Position numbers and translations under genes: made by a program. This document shows positions 35,185 to 46,776 of a DNA stretch of 64,000 bases, in pieces. The notes under the pieces are model-generated. The model saw nothing but the letters and a program-made list of their open reading frames with translations. It made no database searches and was not told the origin of the DNA. Source of the DNA: Acanthochlamys bracteata (lineage: Eukaryota; Streptophyta; Magnoliopsida; Pandanales; Velloziaceae); contig CM034138.1 in NCBI GenBank assembly GCA_019914995.1, forward strand, positions 992,001-1,056,000, given 5' to 3'. Positions within the stretch are counted from its first letter, which is position 1. Every line of letters begins with the position of its first letter.

Positions 35185-38100
35185 ATGGCGTCAAGCACAA
35201 CTGGTTCGTCTCAAAATCTCAGTCCAGTATCTTCTCCTCACATTTCTACTCAACCTATCACCTCCTCAGAAATCATTTCTTCGTTACCAAACTTACCTTC
35301 TATATCTCAGCCATTAAACATCAAACTAAAGTGATGTTTGTTTGTGCGTTTGAAAAGCTGCTTATCAGCTTTTTTTCAACTTTTCTTCATTTTACGTTTT
35401 TCAATATATATTTTTAAAATATATAAAAATTTATTTAAAAATTTAAAAAGTGTAGAAAAATTCTACGGAGTGAGATCTTTTTATTGCATATTTTTATTAT
35501 TTTTTTGAAAGTAAAAAAAATAGAGCTTGTTTTTCAAAAAAGATAAAAATACTCTCTATTTCAGAAAAGCTCTATTTCATAAGCATTCCCAAACGCCCCC
35601 TAAATGATACAAATTATTTAGTTTGGAAGAATCAACTTCTTAATATTATTATTGCCAATGGTCTTGGTGATTTCATTGACGGAACCAGACCTTGCCCACC
35701 AAAATATCTTGATAATATGAACCAATCTTTGAATCCAGATTATTTTTCTTGGCAACGATACAATCGGCTCATCATGAGCTGGATTTATGCTTCATTGAAT
35801 GAATCCATGCTTGCACAGATTGTTAGTTACACAACTGCTCAAGAAATTTGGGAAACCCTTGCTACAATATATTCTGCTGCCTCTCTTGCTCGGATAACTG
35901 AACTTCGAAGTCAACTTCAAAACATAAAGAAGGAAGGTCTCACAATTATAGAGTATATACAGAAATTTCGAAGCATCTGCAACTCTCTGACTTCTGTTGG
36001 TGAACCTGTAACCCACAACGATCAACTTCTTTATCTTCTTGGTGGGCTTGGGAGAGAGTTTAATCCATTCGTAACTTCGATTCAGATTCGTTCTGATTGG
36101 TCGTCAATCGAAGAAGTTCATAATTAGTTGTTAAATTATGAAGCACGAATTGCTCGACAAAATGCCACTGATACTTTGAACTTCCTTCAAGCCAACATGG
36201 CCAATCTCTCTGTCACCACAAATAATGCCAAACCTCATCCATTCTCCCTCCCTTCAAAAAACAGTTCATCATATCCATCAAAACAAACTCCTCATCCTCA
36301 TTATCAAAATAGAACACCATCTCACAATTTCAAACCATCACAAACTCAGTCACAATTTCATGTCAACAAATATCAAAATCGTCCTCGCTGCCAAATTTGT
36401 CTCAAACCTGGTCATACTGCCAACATTTGCTATCATAGAATCAACCTACAATATCAACCTACACCACCACCACCTAGAAATTTAAACACATATTTGTCTT
36501 CCCCCTCACCATCTTCAGATTTTTCAAACCAGCAAGCTACTCAGTCCTCTGTTACAGATCAATCCTGGTACATAAACTCAGGTGTTTCTCATCACTTCAC
36601 ACCAGATTTAAACATGCTAGAGACTGCCTATCCTTACACTAGAGGTGATCAGGTTACAGTTGGTAATGGTAAGACTGCTTCTATATCTCATATTGGAAAT
36701 GTATTATTACCTGCTTATAATACTTTCCTTCGTTTATATCATGTTTATCACTCACCCTCTATTGCTAAAAATTTACTTAGTGTATCTAAGTTGTGTCGAG
36801 ATAATCAAGCTTTTGTTGAATTTTATCCTGATTTTTTCTTGGTAATGCATCAGGTAACCAAGCATCTTCTCCTTCGAAGTCTACTTGAACAAAGTCTTAT
36901 CGAGTTTGCCCACCTCAATCAGCTCAAGTATCAACTCCTCCTATCCAACTCTTTCAAGCCACTATATCTGACCCAAATGTTTGGCATCACCGCTTGGAAC
37001 ATCCAGCTAGTGACTTAGTATTTAGAATACTCAATAATTGTAATATTCCTCGATCTAAGTCATATGTGTTGGATTTTTGTAATTCTTGTCAACTTGCCAA
37101 AAGTCACAGACTACTTTTCAAAAGTTCTGTATCTAGAGCCTCAATGCCTTTTGAATTGATACATACATACTTATGGGGTCGTTCTCCTGTTTCATCTCTT
37201 ACTGGTGTTTGCTATTTTATTATTTTTTTTGATGATTTTTCTCGATTTACTTGGTTTTATTTACTTCATTCCAAAGATGAAGCTTATTCTACATTTGTTA
37301 AATTCCAAATAATGGTTCACACTCAATTTCAAACCTCAATTAAACAGGTGCGCTCGGACTGGGGTGGTGAGTTTCGATCCTTGTCAAAATTTTTTGAATC
37401 CCATGGTATTATTCATGAGCTTTCTTGTCCATACACACCCCAACAAAATGGTCGCATTGAACGTAAAAATCGACATATTGTTGAAACAGGTCTCTCCTTA
37501 CTTGCTCATTCTTCGATGCCTCTCAAATTTTGGCCAAATGCATTTGCCACAGCCACATACCTCATAAACCGTTTACTAACACCTATTCTTGACCTTAACT
37601 CTCCATACCAAGTCCTCTATAACAAACCTCCTTCCTACACCCACATTCGTGCATTTGGTTGTACTTGTTTTTCTTTTTTACGTCCTTATAATACACACAA
37701 ACTTGAGTTTCGTTCCAGACAGTGTATTTTTATTGGTTACAGCAGTAATCACAAGGGTTATCTTTGTCTTGAACCAAATTCTGGTCATATTTATGTTACA
37801 AGATATGTTGTCTTTAATGAATACCTTTTTCCTTTTAAAAGTACTAGCACAACTATGCATCCACCTCCCTCAACACCACCAATAGTCCAAACACTTCCTT
37901 TTATTCCTTCTCAGCAAGTTGTTCGAGCCTGCAATCCTTTACTGTCATCAATATCTATTGCTCCTCCTTCTAATATTCAGTCTTCTACTTCACAATCCAC
38001 TTCTGCCCCTTCTTTCGAAACGGTTCCTTTTATCTCCTCAGCAGGTACTTTGCACAGTCACCATACACAACCACAGGAACCAACTGTCAATGTTCACCCC

Positions 38101-39700
38101 ATGGTAATGAGATCAAAATCTAGTATATTTAAACCACGTGTGTTCTTCAGTGATGTTACAGGGCCTCAACTTGAACCATCTTCTTTTAATGAAGCAGTAA
38201 AGCACACAGAGTGGCAACAAGCTATGTCAATTGAGTTTAATGCTCTTCAATCTCAAGGTACTTGGAAACTTGTACCACCTCCTATTAACACCAAGATTAT
38301 TAGCTGTAAGTGGGTATATCGTATTAAATTAAGGGCTGATGGTTCTGTGGACCGTTATAAGGCCCGTCTTGTAGCAAAAGGGTTTACTCAAACAACTGGT
38401 GTGGATTTCTATGAAACTTTCAGTCCAGTCATCAAGCCAACAACTATTCGTCTCATTTTGAGCATTGTCGTGTCTAAACATTGGCCTATTCGTTAACTGG
38501 ATGTTCAAAATGCTTTTCTTCACGGAGATCTTGCTGAGAATGTCTATATGCAGCAACCACCAGAATTTGTGGATCAAGCTAAGCCCAATTTTGTCTGCAA
38601 ATTAAACAAATCAATCTATGGGCTTAAACAATCGCCTCGCGCATGGTTTACTAAGCTTAGTTCAGCTCTCATCCAGTGGGGATTTAATGGTTCTAAGACT
38701 GACACATCAATGTCATCTACTTCAGGTCATCTGTTCTTCTTATTGTTCTTATTTACGTAGATGACATCATTGTGACAGGATCTTGCTCTACTTCTATCAA
38801 CAAGCTCTTACTGTTTCTCAAGTCTCAGTTTGCTATTAAAGATTTGGGCCCTCTTCATTTTTTCTTGGGTATAGAAGTACACAGAAACACTTATGGTATT
38901 CACTTAAGTCAGGCCAAATATATACGAGACATTCTCATAAGAACTGGGATGTTGGATTCTAAGCCAATTTCTACTCCTATAGCTATCTGTCCATTATCTC
39001 TTCAAGATGGTTCTTCACTTTCTGATGCTACTGAATACAGAAGTATTGTTGGTGCTCTACAATACTGTACACTAACACATCCGGATTTGTCTTATACTGT
39101 CAATAAGTTGTGTCAATTTATGCACTCGCATACTACTGTTCACTGGCAAGCTGTTAAGCGTGTGCTTCGATATCTCAAAGGAACTAATCATCTTGGCTTA
39201 TCCCTTCAGCACCATGCTGATCATCATCTTATTTGCTATACAGATGCAGATTGGGCTTCTTGTCCCGATGACAGGCGTAGTACAAGTGCCTACTGTGTGT
39301 TCTATGGCACCAATCTGATCTCTTGGTCATCAGCAAAACAAAAAGTTATTTCTCGTTCTAGTACTGAGTCTGAATACAGAGCTTTTGCCAATGGAGCTGC
39401 TGAAGTTTCCTAAATTGAATCACTTCTTAAAGAACTTCACATGCCTCTGTGTTCCCCTCCCATGCTACTATGTGATAACGTGAGTTCTATATATTTGTCC
39501 TCAAATCCAGTTATGCATGCTCGGACAAAGCATGTGGAAATTGATTACTACTTTATTAGAGAACGAGTTTGCAGTAAGGCATTGAAGTATGCTACACTTC
39601 CACTCAAGATCAGCTAACTGATTGCTTAACTAAGCCTCTTCCTGCTGCTCGCTTCTTGGATCTTCGGACCAAACTCACGGTCCTTCCACGGACCATGAGT
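35185..39700 (+). pseudogene. Copia gag-pol, broken
   Basis: Gag starts at ATG 35185 and is split by the MITE at 35330-35600. Domains in order: gag core (to about 36127), zinc knuckle CQICLKPGHTANICY (about 36390), protease with NSG where DSG is expected (about 36575), integrase zinc region and catalytic core ([26 protein letters not shown]), reverse transcriptase from about 38260 with YVDD at about 38755, and RNase H ending in TESEYRAFA. Breaks visible: in-frame stops at 36125-36127, 38494-38496 and about 39411; frameshifts near 36897, 38720 and 39580. The protease active-site Asp is also lost. No functional product can be made. Confidence 0.93.
35330..35600 (-). mobile_element. MITE nested in Copia gag, Tourist-like (PIF/Harbinger type)
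   Basis: 271 bp of AT-rich non-coding DNA interrupting the gag codons. It is flanked by TAA on both sides (35327-35329 and 35601-35603), the 3-bp target typical of PIF/Harbinger. The right end read inward is GGGGGCGTTTGGGAATGCTT; the left end is AGTGATGTTTG, a degraded match. The body is the reverse complement of the copy at 42175-42405, which confirms a shared family. Confidence 0.75.
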
Positions 39701-39711
39701 TTGAGAGGGGA
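39701..39711 (+). other. Polypurine tract of the Copia element
   Basis: TGAGAGGGGA just before the 3' LTR, where plus-strand DNA synthesis is primed. Confidence 0.75.
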
Positions 39712-39927
39712 TGTTAAACCATAATTAAAATGTTAAATTATAATTAGTTATTGCTAATGTGTTTTTCTTGACACTAGACATCTGTCTTTCTGTTAGAACT
39801 ACTTGTTCTTAGCTTAGAATATTCTAGCATCTTTCTCTCTATATAAACTAATCGGTATTGATGTAATATCAATGAGGTGAATTCATAAAATATTTTCTCC
39901 AGTTTTTCTCTTTTATTACTCTTGTCA
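39712..39927 (+). repeat. 3' LTR of the Copia element
   Basis: 216 bp, pairs with 34943-35159. Differences are scattered substitutions plus changes in the T-rich tract near the end. Confidence 0.93.
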
Positions 39928-41106
39928 GAACCCAACAGACGTAGTAAGGGAATCTATGAAGGAAAAAAGTCAATAAATAAGGACTACATGCTCTCTTCCA
40001 ATAGAGATGCCATGGATGCCTCCAGCATTTTTGTTGGGTAAATAGTCTTTCATCCATCTCTCAGAACTTTATCATCGTTAGTGGCATCCTTTAAATCAAT
40101 GCTTGAAAGTATAAAGATCACAAACAGCTCTTAAGAGGTGAGATTTTATCTAACAAAATAAACAGTTAATTCAGTTCATTGTAGGCTAACTTTAGAAAGG
40201 AATGCTATATTAAAGAGTTTAAATGCCAATAACCCATACTCAATTTCTGCAAATCACTTGGCAAATTACTAGATGGAGTATTTGCCATAGATTGATATAT
40301 GTTGGAAAATTCAATTACTTGACCAAACTGCATCTTGCAATTGAGCAAGTTCTCTCAAAGTACACTAACTTGATTTAAGATCATATGTTAGAATCTAAGA
40401 GTGGTTGATTAAAGAAACTTAAAACCAAATATATAGATGTATGTGGTGCCTGAAGTAATATGGCAAACTCCTTCAAGTTCAGTAAGTAAAGCATGTCCCA
40501 AAACAAAAAGACTAAGCAATTCAAGCACTATAGAAAATATATAGGTCTGATACTTCCATTACATTCGGCAGTAGTAAGCATGATAGAGAAGGATGAAACT
40601 TGCACAATACAAGCATTGTCTACATTGCCCCAAGCATTGAGAAGGAAAATAGAACGTGCCAGTAAGATGTGAAGCAAGCAAACACAATGATCATAAGAAA
40701 CAAAAACTAAGGTAATATTACAAGAACTAGGCATTGGTAGTCTACAATTTGTTAACGAATATTTTTGTTGGTTGGTAAGGCTATCAACTAACTTGCAAGT
40801 AAGACAAACATAGTGACCATAGGATAAGGTTCTCAGAGTTGAAATGCAAACCGAAAAGAAGGAACATGGAAAAATGAAATGCCCACTTTGGCACTTGGGA
40901 TACAAAAAGATCATGTTCCACATAAATTAAAGTTCCAATGTTGACTGAATGTAGAAAGTAGCCTTAGTAGGCCGTAAAGACTCCAAATCTGAGTAAACAG
41001 CATCAATTTCGAGAAATTCTGATAAACACCTTGAATGAAACATTTAAAGGTACCACCAGACAAATAGAACATAAGCAGTACAATGTAAGGAGCCATCATC
41101 AGAAGG
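39928..41106. other. Non-coding interval between Copia and the tandem array
   Basis: AT-rich; the longest minus-strand frame (40528-40923, 131 codons) is Cys/Leu-rich and fits no family. Nothing else recognised. Confidence 0.5.
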
Positions 41107-41892
41107 GATGCTGTTAAAATCATCTCATAGCACTTGTAGCATGAACGCAAAGCTCAAAGCCCTTGCACAAAATCCCAGCATTTCGCAACTTTTCTTATTA
41201 GAGTCTAGACAGCCAAGTGTGCTCACTGAAATGAATATTATGTTGAATATGAGTAATTCTAAGTCTTAAATTAGCATTAGAGAGATGATAATAAAATTAT
41301 CTCATAGCATTTTGCAGCACAGATGAAAAGCTTAAAGCCCTTGCGCAAAATCTCAGCATTTCGCAACTTTTCTTATTAGAGTCTAGACAGCCAAGTATGC
41401 TCACTGAAATGAATATTATGTTGAATATGAGTAATTCTAAGTCTTAAATTAGCAATAGAGAGATGATAATAAAATTATCTCATAGCATTTTGCAGCACAG
41501 ATGCAAAGCTTAAAGCCCTTGCGCAAAATCTCAGCATTTCGCAGCTTTTCTTATTAGAGTCTAGACAGCCAAGTATGCTCACTGAAATGAATATTATGTT
41601 GAATATGAGTAATTCTAAGTCTTAAATTAGCAATAGAGAGATGATAATAAAATTATCTCATAGCATTTTGCAGCACAGATGCAAAGCTTAAAGCCCTTGC
41701 GCAAAATCTCAGCATTTCGCAGCTTTTCTTATTAGAGTCTAGACAGCCAAGTGTGCTCACTGAAATGAATATTATGTTGAATATGAGTAATTCTAAGTCT
41801 TAAATTAGCATTAGAGAGATGATAATAAAATTATCTCATAGTATTTTGCAGCACAGATGTAAAGCTTAAAGTCCTTGCGCAAAATCTCAACA
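41107..41892. repeat. Tandem array of a 178-bp unit, about 4.4 copies
   Basis: The marker GAGTCTAGACAGCCAAGT recurs at 41201, 41379, 41557 and 41735, exactly 178 bp apart each time. Internal copies are nearly identical; the first (about 41107-41160) and last partial copies are the most diverged, the usual pattern of unequal exchange. No ORF, no promoter motif and no similarity to the Copia LTRs. Confidence 0.92.
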
Positions 41893-42174
41893 TCATTTGG
41901 TAAGATAGAAATTTCATACCAATCAAATTACAATGTAAACTTCCAGAAACTGAAAATTTCAAAAACCTCTTCCCCTTTTTTCTGCACAAATCTTACTGAG
42001 ACCACAATTAATTGGAAAACCATCATTATGCTCTACCGTTTTCATTAACTTTAACCAGTTACACAAACATAAAAGATAACGAGTTTAAATACTGAAAGAA
42101 ATTAAGAATACTTACAGATAACTAGAAACAGAAAATGTTTAATTTAGTTCAAACCTATAACCTCAAAGCGGCGA

Positions 42175-42405
42175 GCGATTGAAATAGAGCTTTTCTAGAA
42201 TAAAAAATATTTTTATCTTTTTTGAAAAACAAGCTATATTTTTTTATTTTCAAAAAAATAATTAAAAAATCTCACTTCGTAGAATTTTTCTACACTTTCT
42301 AAATTTTTAAATAAATTTTTTATATATTTATAAAATATATATTGAAAAACGTAAAATAAAAAATTAAAAAGAAGTGTTGGAAAAAAGTAATTCCAAACAC
42401 CCCCT
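42175..42405 (+). mobile_element. MITE, same family as the one in Copia gag
   Basis: About 230 bp that aligns along its length with the reverse complement of 35330-35600 (shared blocks GAAATAGAGCTTTTCT, TTGAAAAACAAGCT, TAGAATTTTTCTACACTTT). The right end is CCAAACACCCCC. The left end and target duplication are unclear. Confidence 0.65.
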
Positions 42406-42646
42406 GCAAGAAAGATCAAATGAGAGTTGTACGAAGAACAATTTGCAGATTCCATCTTATAATATCATTAATTGCAAACTAAGTCGCTAACACTATTTGC
42501 AAACTAAGTCGCTAACAGGTACCTTTTCTATTAGACAGCCAGATTGAATTAGGCCCGATAAGAGGCCCAGCCCAGTTAGAAAATTTTGTTTTATTCCAAA
42601 CACTAGCAAGGAAGCAGCGAGCAGCTCTCTGCTTTAGAGGACTTCC

Positions 42647-45078
42647 ATGGCTGCTGCGGTGGGCCCACCCTTCTACTGCTTCCTCCACCGCCGCCGCCAG
42701 CGAGGCTCTTCCGCTGCCGGCAGCATCTCCTCCACGATCCACAAGCCAACGTTCTCCGCAATCGATTCTACTAGACCTCTCCCCCGCCGTTACTCCACCA
42801 CGGGCATTTGATTCAGCAGCCGCCGTGCGGATCTTGTGCAGCTGTCACTGGCACGTGGCAGTCGTCCTCTGTCGCAAACTTGCTTATTTTTCTTTTGGGT
42901 TCGCCGCTTCTCTTATCGGATTTATCTGCTACAGGATTTGCATCGGTATTCATTCTCGTTGTGCTGATGTGGCGAGCTTTCAGTTCTTCCTGGTTTCTTC
43001 TCGTCCCGATTTACTTCGTTCTGGTAAGTGCCGAGTTGCAATTTTTAACAGTTCGTTTCTGGTGTCAAGGTTTTGTTTTTGAAAAAAAAAAATGTTTTTT
43101 TGGTTGCACAAATAAAATCTTGCTGCCAAATAAGTTTTCAATAAAAAAAGTGATTCCTTGGACATTATTTTATACTTAACCTGCTTTGCTTGTAACGAGT
43201 AATTTTTTGTTTGTTTGGGTACAATATTTTGATTGAATTGTTGGAATACATGTAATGTTGTACTGATATGATAATGTTGGATAATATAGGGAACCATGGC
43301 AACAAAGGTGAATATAACACACAGAGAAGCACAAGGTGCAGCTGAAAAGAGGGGAGGGAGAAGAGGACCAGGTAGTGTTATTGGTTCCAGTGCTGCAGGT
43401 CTTGTATGCGCTCTCTTGTCGATATATGGTGGTATAGGCAAATGCATTTTCACGACTTTGGCAGCTCTGGTTTGTCTCTAGCTTTACGGGAGGACAACAT
43501 AACATCTCTTTCTTGGTTATATAATAATTGAGTAAGGTTCTATGTTAATCCATCTGATGTTTTGAAGTGTCTCTTCAGAATTTCACTTGTCATTGATGAC
43601 ATACTTCTATCCTTATGTTTATTTGGTGTTGTTGGTGCATATTGGCAGTCTTGTTTTCACATTTCACCTTGCATGCTTGAAATTGGTATGGTTGGAGGGA
43701 ATGCAATATGAGCAATCCGTGGCATTGACTTCATTCAGCTATTAATTGTTCATGGAGATCACATGGCACTCAATCTAACTAAGTTATTAACCTATCAGAA
43801 AGATCCCCATAGGATTTTCTTTGTTGGCTGCTGTGAAGTCCAAGGGTTAGTCTTTGTACTAACTAGCTCCTAAGTTGTTATAATTTATCTGACTGAATTT
43901 AATTGGGTCATTATCAAGGTCATAATGGCGTTGGGTGGCCATCTGAAACTGTAAGCCTATCTAAGAGATGACATAGTATTGTCTTGCTGAAAGATTCCAA
44001 ATGTTTAATGTCCCACCGCAAATGTAATCAAGGTCATAATGTCCCACCCCAAATGTTTAAAGCCTATCATATGAGTGTATAGCCATTTCTCATGTAAAAT
44101 GATTTATAAGTAGGGCTATCTACCATCTATTGCACACAGATTCTGGGTTCAGGGTTTTGATTCTTTTCTGGTGTTTTGACAGTTACTTGGTTACAACATT
44201 TAAGGCAGTTCCACGAGGAACAGAAGGTGCTGTTAGCATTGAAGGGACTGTAGGTGGACTTTTAGCTTCAGCCATTCTTGCCATTATAGCATACGTTGTA
44301 GGAGACTCAGATGCATCTTTTTCTTCTTTATTCACTCTCATAGTTCTCTAGCATTTGTTTATTACTTATTTCTGCCTTTGTTTGGTGCGATTCTTCAAGA
44401 AAAGGAAGGTTACAAATGGGTAAGCTAGTTAGCCTAGATTGTTATACACCTACAAGATGTTTATTCCGTTGCTTATACCAAATTACTGTATGGTTCCAAA
44501 GGATGCATTTTAAACATATACAAGACTGACTATCTTTGTAGAACTCTTCCTGGAATATAGGAAGCCATATACACTTTACATTAGGTACCAGTTCTTGTAA
44601 TCAATTGTGTAACTGTGGATATACTGCACAGACAAGATGCGAACACAATTTAATTTTGCAGTTCTCAGAACTACGTGATAATAAAAAGTGTACATTTGAC
44701 ACGGAAGGATGCAATAATTGGCATAGATTTGCATGGTAAGTGAGGGTTTGGCAGGATAGTCCTTTGATGAAGCATTCCCACAAATGTTTCTGCATGCCAA
44801 ATGCACCTAAAATCTTTTGGTTTCTCCATTATATGTTCTTTCGAGTAAAGATGCATAGTCCACTTTTCACTTTTTCCTTTATGTGTGCCATATCAATGAG
44901 CCCTGGTGAACGTTGGTGCAGATTGATGTTTTCAAACCATCATAGGATTCCTGATCCGTAAAGTTGACAGTTGTTCGATTTAGTCTTTCATGTAGCTGAA
45001 CAATGATGCTGTCGATGTTATCAACATCTCACATTGGCAGCATTTTGGCAATTCTAATGCAGCAGCTCTTACTGTAAG
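42647..45078 (+). pseudogene. VTE6-like gene (phytyl-phosphate kinase, DUF92), broken
   Basis: Five exon-like blocks keep their GT..AG borders (42647-43023, 43290-about 43494, 44184-about 44302, about 44372-44419, 44996-45078), so this is not a retrocopy. Family signatures: FLLGSPLLLS and TGFAS in block 1, REAQGAAEKRGGRRGPGSV and IGSSAAG in block 2, TTFKAVPRGTEGAVSIEGTV in block 3, QEKEGYKW in block 4, NNDAVDVINIS in block 5. VTE6 is a plastid membrane enzyme that phosphorylates phytyl phosphate for vitamin E synthesis. Breaks: the transit-peptide frame from ATG 42647 hits TGA at 42809-42811 and the body is in another frame; a frameshift near 43440 leads to TAG at 43479; the exon between blocks 2 and 3 is not found; a further frameshift lies near 45032. 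Several conserved residues have also drifted. Confidence 0.85.
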
Positions 45079-45654
45079 GTGGAGGTAAATAAACAAGAAC
45101 AGTTCTTTAATATCTGCCTATGGTTGGCTAAAGACATGAATTATTCCCAAAAAGTCCATATATACGAGGCTCGGACGTTGAACAAGACTGATCAAAGTTT
45201 CACAAAAAGACAGCAGATGAAGCTCAGATATGGTTGAAAGACCATTTTAAGTTCATGCACTTGTTTGGATGTCTTAAACTTGGGTCTCAAATAAAGCTTT
45301 AAACACATTATTATGTCCGCAGAAGCTTCTTACATTTTTTTTTTTCTCCCTTTGAAGCCTTTTTTAGTTTAACTTTTATGGGTCCATCTTAACCAATATA
45401 AATTGTACTTCCCTGATATTTCTTGAGTCATATTTGACCAGAAAACTGGCTTTACTTTAACTTTGGTGTTTATTTTCTTTTATCAAAAGCTCTTTTTCTT
45501 ATTGAGCTAACTTATCAATCTTTCTTTTGGGAATCCAAGATTCTTACTGCTGTATGTATACCATTTGTGCTTGTGAGGTAAAAATCTGGAACAGCTGGTT
45601 GTTCAAAATATATAAACTCCCTGGTTTATTGCTTTTACTTCAGCAGATATGCAT

Positions 45655-45893
45655 GAGCGCGTTTGGTATTATTTTTTAACTTTTTTTCATTTTATATTTT
45701 TTAATATATATTTTATAAGTATACAAAAATTTATTTAAAAATTTAAAAATGTAAAAAATTTTACACAATGAGATTTTTTTATTACATAATTTTATTATTT
45801 TTTTAAAAGTAAAAAAAATAAAATTCATTTTTTAAAAAAAATAAAAATATACTTCAGAGAAATTTTATTTTATAAATAATTTCAAACGTTTTC
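45655..45893 (-). mobile_element. MITE, same AT-rich family
   Basis: Begins GCGCGTTTGGTATTATTT and ends with a matching ATAATTTCAAACG. The body runs parallel to 35330-35600. The target duplication is not clear. Confidence 0.55.
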
Positions 45894-46776
45894 ATGTTTG
45901 GTTCTCTCCATGATTCCAAAAAAATAAAATAAAATAAATTATATTATAAATGCACTCATGTAAATTGATCAAACAGTGAAAGAAAAGAATCATTCATGAA
46001 AATGTCCTGAAAGGGAGCTTAGATGAAAAGGTGCAAAAACACAGAATTGAGAAATCCCATCAACAGCACCACTTCTGTTCCTTTTACTAGGTTCTACACC
46101 TCTCTGCTCCTGCGCTCCGGTCCCTACCTGTTTGCATTTTTTGCAAGCCCCCACCAACTGCCTAAGGAGAGGTGTTTGGTCATTGATCTTCAAATACTTA
46201 TCATTTTAAATAATTACTTTATATATTTTTATAATTTTTTTATAATTTCTTTAATTTAAAATAAGATAAAAATTATATATAATAAATTATATATGTAATA
46301 TTATTATTTTTAACAAAAAATAAAATATTATTTTAAAAAATTAGTTTATAAATAATTTTAACCGTAACTTAAGTGAAAGACGCATTGGCTCCCACCATCC
46401 ATATCCTATCAATCACATCACCTGGCCACTCCGAATATAGAAAATAATAAGACCACGTTTGCCATAATTGTTTACGATTTTTGAACTTTTTAAAATGAAA
46501 AAAAGTTATGCAAAATGTTGCAAAACTATTTTCAAGAAATTTATAAAATAAATATAAATACAAAAATTTTTAATTCAGAAAATTCTAATTTTTTTAATTA
46601 TCCAAACATTGCCTAAGACTCTGAAACTCATTTGAATTGTTGGAACTTCAAACCTAAGACAGTAACAGCATGACATAAAAATATAAAATTACTGCAACAC
46701 CTTGCTACACTCATCCACTCACTGAGCCCCCCACCACTTCTTTCCAACAACACTCAAAAAGCAAACAACATCAAAC
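45894..46776. other. Upstream region of the LRR gene
   Basis: Another AT-rich degraded block near 46165-46350 and one near 46460-46615, each with GTTTGG or CCAAAC edges. The proximal 150 bp before the ATG at 46777 is less AT-rich and presumably holds the promoter; no single TATA box stands out. Confidence 0.45.

Larger units (their letters stand above)
34943..39927 (+). mobile_element. Ty1/Copia LTR retrotransposon, degraded
   Basis: About 4.99 kb with paired LTRs starting TG and ending CA, a primer-binding site directly after the 5' LTR, gag, protease, integrase, reverse transcriptase and RNase H in Copia order, and a polypurine tract before the 3' LTR. Stops and frameshifts run through the coding region and a MITE sits in gag, so the copy is dead. 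The LTRs differ at roughly ten of about 217 positions by eye (around 4-5 %), implying an insertion that is not recent. The 5-bp flanks are CTACC (left) and GAACC (right), an imperfect target duplication. Confidence 0.95.

Noticed and set aside
36897..36897. Programmed ribosomal frameshift in Copia gag-pol
   Set aside because: The shift falls between protease and integrase regions with several other stops and shifts, and Copia elements normally use one frame; decay is the simpler reading.
41107..41892. CRISPR array
   Set aside because: The units are 178 bp long, nearly identical end to end and abut without unique spacers; this is satellite-type repetition in a plant genome.
42980..43453. 157-codon minus-strand ORF
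   Set aside because: It is antisense to VTE6-relic exons 1-2, and the plus strand carries the family signatures.
45655..45893. Regulatory AT-rich or matrix-attachment region
   Set aside because: The alignment to other copies of the same block shows it is a dispersed MITE-type repeat.
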